Source: Lachnospiraceae bacterium UBA1766
GTDB taxonomy: Bacteria > Bacillota > Clostridia > Lachnospirales > Lachnospiraceae
DNA length: 64,000 bases
Direction of reading: 5' to 3'
Assembly: GCA_002314715.1 (NCBI GenBank)
Contig: DCGY01000049.1
Location: 23,387 to 87,386 of the forward strand
This document shows, piece by piece, positions 1 through 11,800 of this stretch; the first letter of the stretch is position 1; each line of letters starts with the position of its first letter. Below the pieces are notes generated by a model, which made no database searches, was not told where the DNA came from, and worked only from the letters and a program-made list of their open reading frames with translations. Position numbers and translations under genes: made by a program.

Positions 1-3000
1 GTAGGCCGTAAAAGAAAGCACCTGGGGATACAGGGCCATCAGCGCCGGCACGCCGTCCGGATTTACCTTCGCCCCGGGGGTAAAGGTAAACTGAATCTTC
101 TCATTCTTTCCCTTGATTTCCGTAAGATACACCTTGTGTGCCGCCACTCGAATCAGGGCGATGCGAAGCAAGTTCTCCACCGACTCCGGAATGGCTCCGA
201 AGCGGTCCAGCAGTTCATCCCGCATCTCCTCTTTTTCCTTCTGATTTTCAATGCTTGCAATTCGCTTGTAAATATCCAGCTTCTGCATCTCATTGACAAT
301 GTATTCCGGAGGAATATAGGCATCTACATCCAGTTCGATCATGGTGTTGAAATCAATCTGCTCCGTAATGCCCTTTTGCTTTTGCACCGCGTCATTTAAC
401 ATCTTGCAGTACAGGTCGTAGCCTACCGCCTCCATATGTCCGTGCTGGCGCATGCCAAGTAAGTTGCCGGCGCCTCGAATCTCCAGGTCCCGCATGGCAA
501 TCTTAAAGCCACTGCCAAGCTCCGTAAATTCCTTGATGGCCGCCAAACGCTTCTCTGCCACTTCCTTGAGCATCTTATCCCGCTTGTACATCAGAAAAGC
601 ATAAGCCGTACGATTGGAACGGCCCACTCGTCCTCTCAGCTGATACAGCTGGGAAAGACCCATATTGTCCGAGTCATGAATAATCATGGTATTGGCATTG
701 GAGATGTCCAAGCCGGTTTCGATAATGGTGGTGGATACCAGTACATCGATTTCCCCATTTATGAAATCATACATAATGGACTCCAGCTCCTGCTCCTTCA
801 TCTGGCCGTGGGCATATACTACATTGGCCTCCGGCACCAGTCCGGCAATCTGCGCGGTCACATCCGCAATGCTGTTCACCCGATTGTAAACATAATACAC
901 CTGACCATCCCTGGCCAGTTCACGGACGATGGCCTCCCGGACCATCTCCTCATTGTATTCGCATACAAAGGTCTGAATGGGAAGTCGCTCCTGTGGTGCT
1001 TCCTCCAAAATACTCATATCCCGAATACCGATCAGACTCATATGTAAGGTTCGGGGAATGGGAGTCGCCGTCAAAGTCAGCACATCCACATTTTCCCGAA
1101 GCTTTTTGATTTTTTCCTTGTGGGCCACGCCAAAGCGCTGCTCCTCATCGATGACCAGTAACCCTAAGTCCTTAAACTTCACGTCCTCCGACAAAAGTCT
1201 GTGGGTACCGATGACAATGTCCACCATGCCCTTTTGCAAATCGGTAATGGTCTTTTTCTGTTCTCCCGCAGAACGGAAGCGGCTCAACAGATCGATACGC
1301 ACCGGAAAGTCCTTCATACGCTGCACAAAGGTGTTGTAATGCTGCTGGGCCAAAATGGTGGTGGGCACCAGATATGCCACCTGCTTGCCCTCCTGCACTG
1401 CCTTGAAGGCCGCGCGAATGGCGATTTCCGTCTTGCCGTATCCTACATCCCCGCAAATGAGACGATCCATAATGCGGGAGCTTTCCATATCCTCCTTGGT
1501 ATCCGCAATGGCCAGAATCTGATCCTCTGTCTCCTCGAAGGGAAACATCTCCTCAAACTCTCTTTGCCATACCGTATCCTTGCCATAGGAATAACCTTGT
1601 TCCTGCTGCCGCTTGGCATACAAATCCACCAGGTCCTTTGCCACCTCATCCACGGCACTGCGCACCTTGGTCTTGGTTTTCTCCCATTCCTTACTGCCCA
1701 GTTTGTTTAATTTGGGAGTCTTTTGGGCATCGGCAGAGGCATATTTTTGAATCAGGTCCAAGCCCGTGGCCAAAATATATAAGTTGCCACCGTCCCGGTA
1801 CTCGATTTTGATATAATCCTTTACAATCTTTTCCACTTCTACCTTTTCAATTCCGCGATAGATTCCCAGTCCGTGACTTTCGTGAACCACATAATCGCCC
1901 ACCTTCAGCTCATCAAAGCTGGAAATCTTCTGTCCCTGATAGGCAGAATGTTTTTTCTTCTTTTTCTTTTTTTCCGCGCCGAAAATATCGGTCTCGGACA
2001 GCACTACGAATTGAATCAGCGGGTATTCAAAGCCTCTGGATACATGGCCGTAAGCCGTCAGCACCTCTCCCGGCAACACCTCACGGATGGGATCCTCCGA
2101 ATACACGGCAGAAAGCTCCATTTCCCGCAAATCCTCTGCCAGTCGCTTGGCCCTGGTACGGGAGCCGGATAGCAGAAGCACCCGATAATTCTTTTTCTTA
2201 AACTGCTTCAAATCTTTTACCAGTGACTCAAAGCTGTTGTTGTAGGGAGCCAGGCTACGTACATTTACATCCACCTTGTGGCCGGTCTTAAAGTATCCCT
2301 GCCGTCCGTCCATGGTAGAAAAAGTCACCACACTGCCCTTTTGCAATACGGCTGCCACCTGCTCTCCGCTGTACAAAAGGTTCATCTGTCCCGGCAGAAT
2401 ATAGCCCTTGCGGACACGCTGCTCCATACTCTCCCGAAACTCCGCTTCCACCGCTTGTGCATGCTCCTTGATTCTACCCGGTTCATCCAGGAAAAAAGCC
2501 ACACTGCTTCGGACCTTTACCTGCCGATCCAGCAAGATTTGCGCAAGCGAACAGGTCTTTTCATAAAAATACCCGGTATAACTCTCCAGGTTCATCTTGC
2601 TTTGAAATTCTATAAGCTGGTCCCGCATTTCCTTTACCATTACAGAAATGCGATGCGCCTCCTCTGTCAGAAAAGAATCCCGGAAGATTTTTTCCTGCCT
2701 GGCCCCTTCCTTTTCAATCCGCTCCATTCCCTTTTGGAGTATTTCCCTGCTTAGGACAAACTCCGTGGCCGGATAAATGCGAATACTCTCCAGCTTCTCG
2801 ATGGAACGCTGGCTCAACACGTCAAAGCTTCGAATCGAGTCCACATCCTCTCCCCAAAGCTCGATACGGTAGGGATTTTCCTCCGTCAAATCAAACACAT
2901 CCAGAATACCGCCTCTTATGGAAAACTGTCCCGGCGCCTCCACCTGGTAGGATTTCTCATAGCCCAGATCCACCAGCTTGGCAGCAATCTCTGACAGATT

Positions 3001-3429
3001 TAAACTGCCGCCGTTTTCCACTACCACCACGTCCTCTTCCTTCCAGGTCACCTGTGGGGTCATAAATGCAGAATAGGTGGCCACCAGCGTAAGAGGTTTT
3101 CCTTCCGCAATCCGTTTCAGGGTGCGAATTCGCTCCTTCACCAGCTGATTTCCGTGAATATCCGCCTGAAAGAAAATCAGATCCTTGGCAGGAAATAACA
3201 TGACATTCCTGTCATAAAATTTGTATTCCTCGTAAATTTCCTTTGCACGAAGGTCGTTATGGGTAATAATTACCTTGACCTTGATGCCCTGGGAAAGACC
3301 GTATATCATATGCAGTTTTTGAGAATCCACGCAACCTACCAGGGCAGTCAAAGAGCCCGGCTGTTTCATCTCTTTTTGAATGGTATCGTATTCGGCTAAT
3401 TCCTGAAGCGGAGCCAACAACGCCTGCAT
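1..3429 (-). CDS. mfd: Transcription-repair coupling factor Mfd (3' end missing)
   Basis: Mfd is a cytoplasmic ATP-driven DNA translocase that removes RNA polymerase stalled at lesions and recruits UvrA. The reading frame is open from the ATG at 3429 to the window edge, 1143 codons, so only the last few dozen residues of the usual 1150-1180 are lost. The N-terminal UvrB-like domain is followed by the helicase core: a Walker A (GDVGYGKTE) near 1440, then IGTHRLL and the box LVIDEEQRFGV near 1140, and TATPIPRTL near 1070. The start is supported by an AGGAGG ribosome site 6 bases upstream. It lies just downstream of pth, the usual pth-mfd order of Firmicutes. Identification is secure; the C-terminus cannot be described. 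Confidence 0.97.
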   Translation of the reverse strand, partial: MQALLAPLQELAEYDTIQKEMKQPGSLTALVGCVDSQKLHMIYGLSQGIKVKVIITHNDLRAKEIYEEYKFYDRNVMLFPAKDLIFFQADIHGNQLVKERIRTLKRIAEGKPLTLVATYSAFMTPQVTWKEEDVVVVENGGSLNLSEIAAKLVDLGYEKSYQVEAPGQFSIRGGILDVFDLTEENPYRIELWGEDVDSIRSFDVLSQRSIEKLESIRIYPATEFVLSREILQKGMERIEKEGARQEKIFRDSFLTEEAHRISVMVKEMRDQLIEFQSKMNLESYTGYFYEKTCSLAQILLDRQVKVRSSVAFFLDEPGRIKEHAQAVEAEFRESMEQRVRKGYILPGQMNLLYSGEQVAAVLQKGSVVTFSTMDGRQGYFKTGHKVDVNVRSLAPYNNSFESLVKDLKQFKKKNYRVLLLSGSRTRAKRLAEDLREMELSAVYSEDPIREVLPGEVLTAYGHVSRGFEYPLIQFVVLSETDIFGAEKKKKKKKHSAYQGQKISSFDELKVGDYVVHESHGLGIYRGIEKVEVEKIVKDYIKIEYRDGGNLYILATGLDLIQKYASADAQKTPKLNKLGSKEWEKTKTKVRSAVDEVAKDLVDLYAKRQQEQGYSYGKDTVWQREFEEMFPFEETEDQILAIADTKEDMESSRIMDRLICGDVGYGKTEIAIRAAFKAVQEGKQVAYLVPTTILAQQHYNTFVQRMKDFPVRIDLLSRFRSAGEQKKTITDLQKGMVDIVIGTHRLLSEDVKFKDLGLLVIDEEQRFGVAHKEKIKKLRENVDVLTLTATPIPRTLHMSLIGIRDMSILEEAPQERLPIQTFVCEYNEEMVREAIVRELARDGQVYYVYNRVNSIADVTAQIAGLVPEANVVYAHGQMKEQELESIMYDFINGEIDVLVSTTIIETGLDISNANTMIIHDSDNMGLSQLYQLRGRVGRSNRTAYAFLMYKRDKMLKEVAEKRLAAIKEFTELGSGFKIAMRDLEIRGAGNLLGMRQHGHMEAVGYDLYCKMLNDAVQKQKGITEQIDFNTMIELDVDAYIPPEYIVNEMQKLDIYKRIASIENQKEKEEMRDELLDRFGAIPESVENLLRIALIRVAAHKVYLTEIKGKNEKIQFTFTPGAKVNPDGVPALMALYPQVLSFTAY

Positions 3430-3439
3430 ATCGGTCCTC

Positions 3440-4009
3440 CTATTTTTTCTGGTTAAATCGATTCATGGCCCCATCCGGGCCCTCGGTCATCATCATTTCA
3501 ATGGCAAGGCAGGCTTCCTTGGCCGCCTCATCCATCAACGCTCTCTCATCCTTGGGGAAATGTCCCAGTACATAATCCGCCAAATCATAGCCGTTTGGCT
3601 TCTCTCCCACTCCCATACGTACTCGCATGAACTGCTCATGGCCCAGATGCTGGATAATGTTTTTCAGTCCGTTGTGTCCCCCGGCGCTTCCCTTCTTGCG
3701 CACCCGAAGCTGTCCTACTGCCAGGCTGATATCGTCGGAAATAATAATCAATTCCGCCTTCTCGTCAATCTTATAATAATCCATCAGTTCCCGAACGCTT
3801 TCCCCGCTTAGGTTCATAAAGGTCTGAGGCTTAGCCAGGATACATTTTTGGCCTGCCACAATTCCTTTGCCGATGAGGGCTTTATGTTTTTTCTCGGACA
3901 CATCGATACCGGCCTTTCCCGCCAAGGCGTCAATCACATCAAAACCGATGTTGTGTCTTGTATTTTCGTATTGTTTTCCCGGGTTTCCCAGTCCTACGAT
4001 AATGTACAT
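3440..4009 (-). CDS. pth: Peptidyl-tRNA hydrolase
   Basis: Cytoplasmic esterase that releases peptides from tRNAs dropped by stalled ribosomes. The 189-residue length fits the bacterial Pth family. Visible family residues are N9 in GLGNPG, the catalytic H19 in NTRHNIGF, M65-N66 in FMNLSG, D92 in the SDD segment and N113 in GGHNGLK. The start is preceded by AAGGAG six bases upstream. It ends ten bases before the mfd ATG, so the two are probably cotranscribed. A 7-bp hairpin (AGGCTTT/AAAGCCT, 4026-4048) lies in its leader; its meaning is unknown. Confidence 0.96.
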   Translation of the reverse strand: MYIIVGLGNPGKQYENTRHNIGFDVIDALAGKAGIDVSEKKHKALIGKGIVAGQKCILAKPQTFMNLSGESVRELMDYYKIDEKAELIIISDDISLAVGQLRVRKKGSAGGHNGLKNIIQHLGHEQFMRVRMGVGEKPNGYDLADYVLGHFPKDERALMDEAAKEACLAIEMMMTEGPDGAMNRFNQKK

Positions 4010-4110
4010 AATCGTCTCCTTATTCAGGCTTTCAAAATCAAAAGCCTACTTCTCCACAATAAATCATTTACCCTTTATTTTCTCATTATTTCCAAAAGAA
4101 TGCAACTGTT

Positions 4111-4148
4111 AAAAAAACGAAACGCCCGGGATTTCTCCCGAGCGTCCG
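4111..4148 (-). terminator. Rho-independent terminator after the 330-residue membrane protein
   Basis: On the minus strand a GC-rich stem (ACGCTCGGG / CCCGGGCGT, one mismatch, 7-base loop) is followed closely by TTTCGTTTTTTT. It lies 15 bases past the stop of the gene ending at 4163 and separates it from pth. Confidence 0.85.
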
Positions 4149-4162
4149 TGATTCCATTCTGA

Positions 4163-5155
4163 TTAATGATATTCTACTTTCCAGCGCACAGTTCCCTTTG
4201 CATCGCAGATTTCTTCATACTCCGAAACTTCTGCCTCCTCCGGGTAGCAAACTTGTTTTTGCTCCGTAATACGGTATCCGCTTATGGTTGTAATCTCCAG
4301 ACGAAGAACCAAGTCCCGTTCCAGCTTCCGGTTGGTAGGAAATCCGATCTCCTCCCCGTTTAAGACCTGATTCGTAATATCTTCACGGGAAAACTCTTCC
4401 CCTCCGGTCAGATAAACAGCGGTTATGGACTTCACATCATTCCGGTTCTCCATTTCCACGAAATAGGTGCCTTTCACCGTAAGATGTCCGCCCTTTACGG
4501 AAGAATCGATATTATAATGGTAAATCGGCATGGGCAATGCACCTCGGAAAATATCGCCTCCAAAACCCGCATCCCTTACCATGGTTTTTCCACTTTCCGT
4601 AATGAGAAGCTTTGCATTCTCGTAAATCATAAAGAGCTCCAATTGAACTTTACCGACAAATTTTCCTACCGCCTCCTGCACCAGCTCCACCTGACGACCG
4701 TCAAAATCCAAAACTACCTTTGTGGTGTCGGAGTACTCCTTTAGTTGCAAAGTATAGTCAAAAATGGCGGAATTGGTCTCATAATCAACCTTTTCCAGGT
4801 TCAGACTATCCTCTTTGATTGGGTTATTGCATTCCTCCACCCGGCTCTGCAAAGCCAGAATTTCCAGATAATTTTTCTGTTGTGCATTCTCCAATTGGCG
4901 AATCTCACTGCGTGCGGTATCCACCTCTCCCAGCAGGGTTACAAGGGTGATCAAAGAAATCACCACCAACGTCATCAGGGCTGTCCGATATACCGCGCTC
5001 ACCGTGGTTCTGGGTTCCGGTATCGCACTGTGGGTATCCCGTGCCTCTCCTTTTACGATTTTATCCAGACGATGATTATATGCCAAAGCGGCAATCAGAA
5101 TAATCACCATCGCAATTACAAAAACAAATATCAACAGCAATGCTAATGCAGCCAT
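4163..5155 (-). CDS. Membrane-anchored protein of unknown function, partner of LytTR regulator
   Basis: I do not recognise this 330-residue protein. It begins with a strong hydrophobic segment (residues 2-26), has a short basic cytoplasmic loop, a second membrane segment (about 57-78), then a coiled-coil-like stretch (about 79-112) and a roughly 215-residue C-terminal part that looks like beta-rich extracellular domains. The topology suggests that the large C-terminal domain is outside the cell (inference). It starts 20 bases after the LytTR gene stop, in the same operon and ahead of a clear terminator. A sensory or inhibitory partner of that regulator is a reasonable guess, by analogy with LytTR regulatory systems that pair a DNA-binding protein with a membrane protein, but no sequence similarity supports it. 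Confidence 0.75.
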   Translation of the reverse strand: MAALALLLIFVFVIAMVIILIAALAYNHRLDKIVKGEARDTHSAIPEPRTTVSAVYRTALMTLVVISLITLVTLLGEVDTARSEIRQLENAQQKNYLEILALQSRVEECNNPIKEDSLNLEKVDYETNSAIFDYTLQLKEYSDTTKVVLDFDGRQVELVQEAVGKFVGKVQLELFMIYENAKLLITESGKTMVRDAGFGGDIFRGALPMPIYHYNIDSSVKGGHLTVKGTYFVEMENRNDVKSITAVYLTGGEEFSREDITNQVLNGEEIGFPTNRKLERDLVLRLEITTISGYRITEQKQVCYPEEAEVSEYEEICDAKGTVRWKVEYH

Positions 5156-5175
5156 ATCCTTTTCCTCCTAAATCT

Positions 5176-5625
5176 TTAAATATTGAAAAATCTTCGAAAA
5201 TCACTGTAATAACTCCTGGTCACATCCACTAAGGTTCCGTCTGACATGGTCAGTACATACTTTAGGGATAAGGACGGTCGGATCTTTTTTACATGTTTTC
5301 GGGAAATAATCACCGATTTGCTGATTCGTAGGAATTCATTGGGATCCAAAAGTGCCTCCAGCTGATAAATACGATCCTGGGCATAATACACATCCTGCCC
5401 GGTATGAATCTCAATTTCTTTTCCAAATGCCTCTATATAGATCACATCCCCTACGGCAATTCGCAGGCTTTCCTTGTCCGAATCCTTGGCCATCAGGAAA
5501 CCGGATTGTCGTGCCCTTTCCGAAATAATATATTCCGCCTCCCGGTCTATCTCGATCCCGTGATCCACCAGATAGCGGAAAACCTCCTCTTCTTTTTCCC
5601 TTGAAACGGATATTTGAAACTTCAT
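5176..5625 (-). CDS. Stand-alone LytTR DNA-binding regulator
   Basis: A 149-residue transcription factor with no receiver domain. The C-terminal two thirds is a LytTR domain: IEAFGKEIEIHT, then FLRISKSVIISRKHVKKIRPSLS and LVDVTRSYYSDFRRFF, the typical pattern of beta strands and the R/K-rich DNA-contact loop. The frame is open further upstream, but the ATG at 5625 has an AGGGAGGGG ribosome site and a promoter just before it, so I use it. The N-terminal 50 residues are of unknown fold. LytTR proteins usually bind paired 9-bp direct repeats; I could not identify such repeats with confidence. It is cotranscribed with the membrane protein that follows. Confidence 0.88.
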   Translation of the reverse strand: MKFQISVSREKEEEVFRYLVDHGIEIDREAEYIISERARQSGFLMAKDSDKESLRIAVGDVIYIEAFGKEIEIHTGQDVYYAQDRIYQLEALLDPNEFLRISKSVIISRKHVKKIRPSLSLKYVLTMSDGTLVDVTRSYYSDFRRFFNI

Positions 5626-5652
5626 TTGGTACCCCTCCCTTCCGTTCATCCC

Positions 5653-5662
5653 TAGTATAACA
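5653..5662 (-). promoter_or_regulatory. Extended -10 promoter of the LytTR operon
   Basis: On the minus strand TGTTATACT gives an extended -10 element (TG-n-TATACT) about 30 bases before the LytTR start codon. The -35 is poor, which is common for extended -10 promoters. Confidence 0.6.
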
Positions 5663-5741
5663 AAAAGTTTTCTCTTGAAAAGACCTTTGCAACAAGATGC
5701 ACCAATCGTGGGAATGAGTTGCACACAAGTACTTCCCGAAA

Positions 5742-5796
5742 GTAAAAAGAGTGCAAAAAGGCGATTTCTCGTCCTTTTTGCACTCTCTTTTTTACT
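5742..5796 (-). terminator. Terminator after the giant repeat protein gene
   Basis: A long stem with a 13-bp perfect core (GAGTGCAAAAAGG with its complement, loop about 11) is extended by A/T pairs on both sides. On the minus strand it follows the stop at 5844 and ends in a T-rich tract. The symmetric A/T flanks could also let it act on the other strand. Confidence 0.85.
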
Positions 5797-5843
5797 TTAT
5801 GACCTCAAGCTTAGATTGCAGGAACTTTATGAAAATCCTATTC

Positions 5844-8800
5844 CTACTGAATTTCCATCTCAGCAGTAAGGCCTAAATCCTGATAATAATTCAAATCTGT
5901 GGGATGGAATAATACCACAAAGTTAAGTCCCATCTCCTTTTTCAGCGGCGCACTCTCGCCTCCATATAATGCAATAAATTCCTCTTTTGTAATAAACTCG
6001 ACCTTTTCATTATCAAAATACCGGAAACCGGTAACCTCATGAGTACCGTTTACAACAATGTTCGCAGTTCCGCCTCCCTCGATGGGATATTCTCCTATGG
6101 AGCGGAACAACTGCCCAAAGACAGAAGGATCCGCATTGATTACATCTCCGATGGTATGATATCCTGCATTGTTTAATGCCTCCAGGGTAATTTCGGGAGG
6201 GAGATCCACAAAGCCCAATTTTTTCTGTTTAATCACTCTGTTACACTTGGTACAGGTATGGGATTCCCATGCTTCTGATGCAATCTCATAGCGCTTGGTT
6301 CCGTCAGCCGATACATAAGTTCCTGTAGCGCTTTCCCGGAAAGTGACATTTCCGAAATCCTCCACGCCATCCGACCATACATGTGCACAACTGTCTACCT
6401 CAACGGTCTTGGACTGCGCCGCAAAAGACGTATTGGTGAAGGCCTGTGTCTGATAGGTCACATCATTCAAATCCACTCCCTTGTTGACCGTAGAAGTAAC
6501 TGTCGCGCTTACCGTCTCCGTCACCTTATGACCGGAATCCTTTGCGCAAATCATTTCTGCGGTACAGGTTGCATAATCACTTGCCCAGGTATAAGTAACC
6601 GTTCCATAGCTATGACCGGTATGCGGTATGGATTCGGTATAGGTTTGATTCGAAAATACCGTATGTACAAAAGTTGCCGTATATACCCTCTGTCCGTCTG
6701 TTTCACAGGTGGCAGCCGTTTCCTGAACGGTTGTCGATACGGTCTCGATGAGAGGCTCTCCACTGATTGGATAGGTTGCCGTAGCGGTTACCTGACTGTG
6801 AGTGTCATTCCACTGGTAGCTTACCGTAGGGGTATTCTCGGACTCCTCATGAATCACTGCCTTCTGCTGGGTAGTAAAGGCTGTATTGGCAAACTGTGCC
6901 GTATAAGTAAACACAAGCTTTCCGTTTTGTGTAGAATCTTCTCTGGTGGTAGACACTGTTTCGGTAATCTTATGGGTTGCATCATTTGCACAAATCATCT
7001 CTGCCGTACATCCGGACTTATCCTCGGTCCAGGTGTAGACCGGCGCATTGTATCTATGACCAAGCTTTGCAAGGGTCTCGGTATAAGTCTGGGTTGCAAA
7101 AATCGTATTGGTAAAGGAAGCACTGTAAAGAAGCTGTCCGTCTGCCTCACAGGTAGCAGCCTTCTTCACGGACTTGGTGCTCTTGGCAGTTTCCGTAAAT
7201 AATTTATTACAATCCGTACATTGTACCTTAGCCACTACACTGCTGTGGTCTGCATTCCAGGTATAGGTAATTGTACCCAGATGCTGGTGCCTGCAAGCCT
7301 CCTGAAGGGTTTGCTTCGTTTGCGTCTTAAAGATTGTATTCTTGAATGTAGCTGTGAAATCTGTTTTACCGGATCCGTCTTCATAACGCACCGCATTCTG
7401 CATCGCTACTACAGTTTCCCGAATCACATGCTCGCTGTTATGCTTACATACGGCACTTGCAGTACATTCCGAATATCCTTCCGACCATGTATACGTGATT
7501 GTGTAATCATGTCCGATTGCCGGCAGTATCTTTATGATATCCTGTGTTACAAACACATATCCAAAAGGAGCTCGATATTCTTCATATCCGTCAATTTCGC
7601 AATCCGCCGCCAAGGAACCAATCAGAGCAGTCGTATCGGTTTCCTCCAATTTGTCGCCGCATACGCTACAAACCGCAGTACCGGTACAAGTGCTGTAATC
7701 CGCTGCCCACTTGTATTCCAAATTTTCGTACGTATGCTTTCCGGTAGCTGAAATTACCATGCCTCCCATAGAAAGCTGACCGCATCCGCTACAAATGGTA
7801 TCTCCTGTGAAACCATCCTGTCCACAGGTTACCGCTTTGCTATTTCCTGCATTTACAAAAGGTCCGGAATGCCTGAAGGAATCCAAAGAGCTTTCCTCAA
7901 TCTTTTCTTCTCCGCAGACATCACAGGTCCATAATACATGGCCATGGGTGGAACATGTAGAATAATCCGTTACCACACCCTGACGGAATGTATGAGCCCC
8001 TCTTGCCCGGATGATTTCTCCGTAACTCTTCACATAACCGCAACCGGTACATACGATATTCGGCTTCTTTCCGTCTGTCAGACAGGTAACCTTCACAGCA
8101 CCCTGTTCTGCAAAGCCCACATGATTCTCGTTCTTGGGTACAATCTGGATTTCCTTCTTGCCACAAACAGAGCAAAATACTTCTGTTTCTCCTTCCGCAC
8201 TACAGGTGGCTTCTTTTATTACCGTTCCAACATTCCAAACATGCCGATGCTCCGGATCTACTACATATTCACCATATACCGTAATATCCGTATCCGGAAC
8301 AGTATATATCAGACTGATGATTACGTCGTTTCCTTCACCTCTCGCATGCCATTCCACACCATAGCCCTCATGGAAGCGAGCATTCACTCTGGTATTTTCA
8401 TCTTCGTTAATGGTGTCTAGCAGGTTCTCTCCAAAGGTCCCTTCAACTGTCCAGGAGCGATCCTCCACAATACAATGAATAAGGTACTTATTTGCTTCCC
8501 ATACAGCGGTGAAGTTCATATCTTCCCCATCCATCTTCTGACCACTCTCTACCATCTTGCCGGTCTTATCGTTCCTCCATCCTACAAATTTACATCCATC
8601 CTTCGTGGGATCCTCCGGAAATGCTATTTCGGACTTGTAAGCAGTTTCTATTGTCGAAATCACCTGTGTATCCGACCGGAATGTAGCCGTAAACTCCTTG
8701 GGGATTTCCGGCATGGCAATGACATAAAAAATACATGCATTTTCATCCGGAAGAATTGCATCATCCGAAAGTTTTACCCACTTATCCCGATTCTCCGAAA

Positions 8801-11800
8801 TCTCTGCCCAAGGTCTGGTCTGGTTTGTATGATTGTCTATATTCTGATGATAGGTATACAAATAATAATTGTATTCATACAGCGGATCCTCTTCAATTAC
8901 CTGCTGAATACCTTCCGGCATACCACCAAACAAAGAGGACCGGATTGGCAGATACGTTTTGGCCGTCTTACCGGGCTTATGTCTCATCGCATAGCTGTTA
9001 CTGCCCTCCAGCTTTATAAATTCCGGATCCACATAGTAATTTACCTCATAAGAACGTGGCTGATAATAAAGCTTTACAACCGTATCATTCGATGACATCA
9101 AAAAGTACAACGTACCCGTTTTCGTATTCAGAGCATTTCGAATATTGTCCCAATATTCGATTTTATGCTTCCACGCTGCAGAGTACTGTTTGCTTGCTTT
9201 TTCATAAGCCTGGTAATACTTATTGGAGGGATGTTGCTCATAATCCCTACGGGCCGCATCAGAGGCACTCTTCAATTCTGCCAGTCGAGCATCCATGCGA
9301 TCTTCATCCATGAATTTTGCACTGGCCAAGCGGTAGCCCACATACTTATAAACCAAATCCTCCGTTACTACCAAGTCATATTCGATACCGTCAAATCCGT
9401 CAAACTGACCTTCCTCATAAAACTCATAGGTACCGTCATCCTTTTGCAGATAATATTGCACCGTAGCGGATGCAGGTACACCCTTCCAATGAACCTTCAC
9501 CTTCTTGCTCAACTGAACGGTATTAAAGCCGAAGGTCTCATCTCGGAAGGTAAACTCTACCACACCCCACAGTTCATCCGTAAGGGAATTCGCCGGTTTT
9601 ACATAAATTTCATTCGTTGCCGGCAGATATTGGAAGGAATTACCGGAGATAATATTTCCATCCTTGTCTGTATCATGGCAGACAATTTCAAAAAACTGTT
9701 CATTGTACTGCGTAAAGGAACGACCGTTAACCGTAAAGGAATAGCCCGCCTCGCCCTGTTGAGCGGAGTCCTTGCTAACAGTTGATAAACTACCGTCCTT
9801 CAGGCTCATCATCTTCATGTTAAATAATTCATCCGGAACCTTTACCGTATTCTTGTGTTCCGGGATTTCAACCGATAGCTTCTCATCATTTTGCTTAATT
9901 TCAAAATCCATCGGTACTGCTTCTGCACCCAATTGCAGCAGCGGCCAGGTATTGGAATAGATTTCTTTTCCGCCGGACAGCTTTCCTTCTCCCAATTGTG
10001 CCACAAAATTTACATCCACGTACATACCGATTTCAAACAGCATGGAGCCCATCGCCCCGCTGGTTACCCCATTGCCGGACTCCCAGGCATAAAAGACATA
10101 TAGGAATCCATAAAGCTCTGCATAGAAACCGGCTTCTGCAGTAATACCGATTGAGTCCATTTTGGTACTGATAATACCGACTCGCGCATCCAGCAGAATA
10201 CCGACTCGCGCACCAACCATACCAAATACGTAAAAGTCTGCCCGAAAATTCGGTGTCTCCAAGTCTGCTTCACTGGTGCTGGATTCCTTCGCGAATACCT
10301 TGGCATGGAAACTGTATTGTTTTGCATTTCCGTAAGAGATACCGGCTCCAATCATACAGTTCAGCTTGAAGGATACCACTAAATCAGCCTCCAGACTAAA
10401 CTCAATCAGATGCAGCGGATCCGGAGAAATCGGAAGTCGAAACAGTTCCTGCTTCACCAGATTGATATATTCTGCATCATTGCTCAGCATACCGGAATAT
10501 TTAGAAGGAAGATCTCCTCCGATTGCAATACCGGAGCCTGTCATACCTGCTCCCGTTTTGGTTTCACTGTCGCTGGTGGAATAACCGCCACCCTTTTGAA
10601 CCTTATCGAGGGTCTTTGATAATTCTTCCAGTTTGGTACCCATCTTCTCCAGACCCACAACTTCCTTGAGCTGACCTTCACCGGTAGCCTTAATCAAATC
10701 TCCCCACTCGGAATCTTCACTGGCGTTATCCGATTTTGTCTGAATGGTTGCCACTACACCAAAGCCGGAATAGGTACCGGCACGTACAGCCGCATCTACT
10801 GTTACCTCGTCCAAAACAGGGAAACAAGCATACCACTTCCATTCGGAACCTACGCTGACATCCAGACCCAACACGATTTCCTGTTGCAGCGCAACCGTTA
10901 CACTGATTTCAATTTTATTTGTAACACTACCTACCGAATTCAGTTCAATTTCTACCGTAAAGTTCACAGACACTTCCCCACGGATACCTTCCCCGCTAAA
11001 ATGCTGCAGCTTATGGTCCAAGGTTAACTGTAAGGTGGGGTCGGATACCTTTACTCTCTTCGCGCCGCCATCGGCAAGCAAACGTACTTCCTCCAGTGTC
11101 AGTTCTTTTCCGTCATCGGTTTGAAAGGTCATCCGTTTCAATTCGTCCGCATTTTCGTACTTTGACAAATCAGAAAGGTCACCGGTAATCAGTCCGGCGA
11201 TATACTTGGCAGACTCTTCTGCCAGATTGCTCTGAGAAATATTGGTAACCATGTCACTTCTCAGATTGTTTTCCACCTCCTGGGTAACCGGAATCTCCAC
11301 ATCATCCACCGTAGAATACATCTGAAAAGAGCTTAAAACCTGGTTAACATCTACCGAATTATAATAGATTTCATAGGAATCGCCCCTGTCTGTGACAGCG
11401 GTAATTTTTCCGTATCCAACCAGGTCAATATTCTGCTCCTGGTTCAGGTTTCCTGTGTAAAAGGTAATAAAATCCCCTTTATCAACCGTCGTATCCTTAT
11501 CCAAATGAAGCTTTCTGTACTCTGCTGCTTCAAAGGATAACTGACTCTTTTTGACAACGACTTTTCCATCCTCGTAGCTTCCGTCATCCAGAACAGGAAG
11601 CACATCCGGAATAAACAAAACCTTCTCAAGTTCAGCTCCTGTATAGGAATACCGATTGTCGCCCAAAACCTCCGTGACCTCAAGATAGCTTACCTGTCCG
11701 TCAACGGTTCCGTCCTCCTTTAGGGTACCATCATACACTGCTATAATGTTTCCCTTTGCCAATGCACCGGAATAGGTCATAATTCCCGCACTCACATTCT

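Noticed and set aside
6381..7202. Long plus-strand frames inside the giant gene
   Set aside because: Antisense shadows of the repeat region; no ribosome site, no family.
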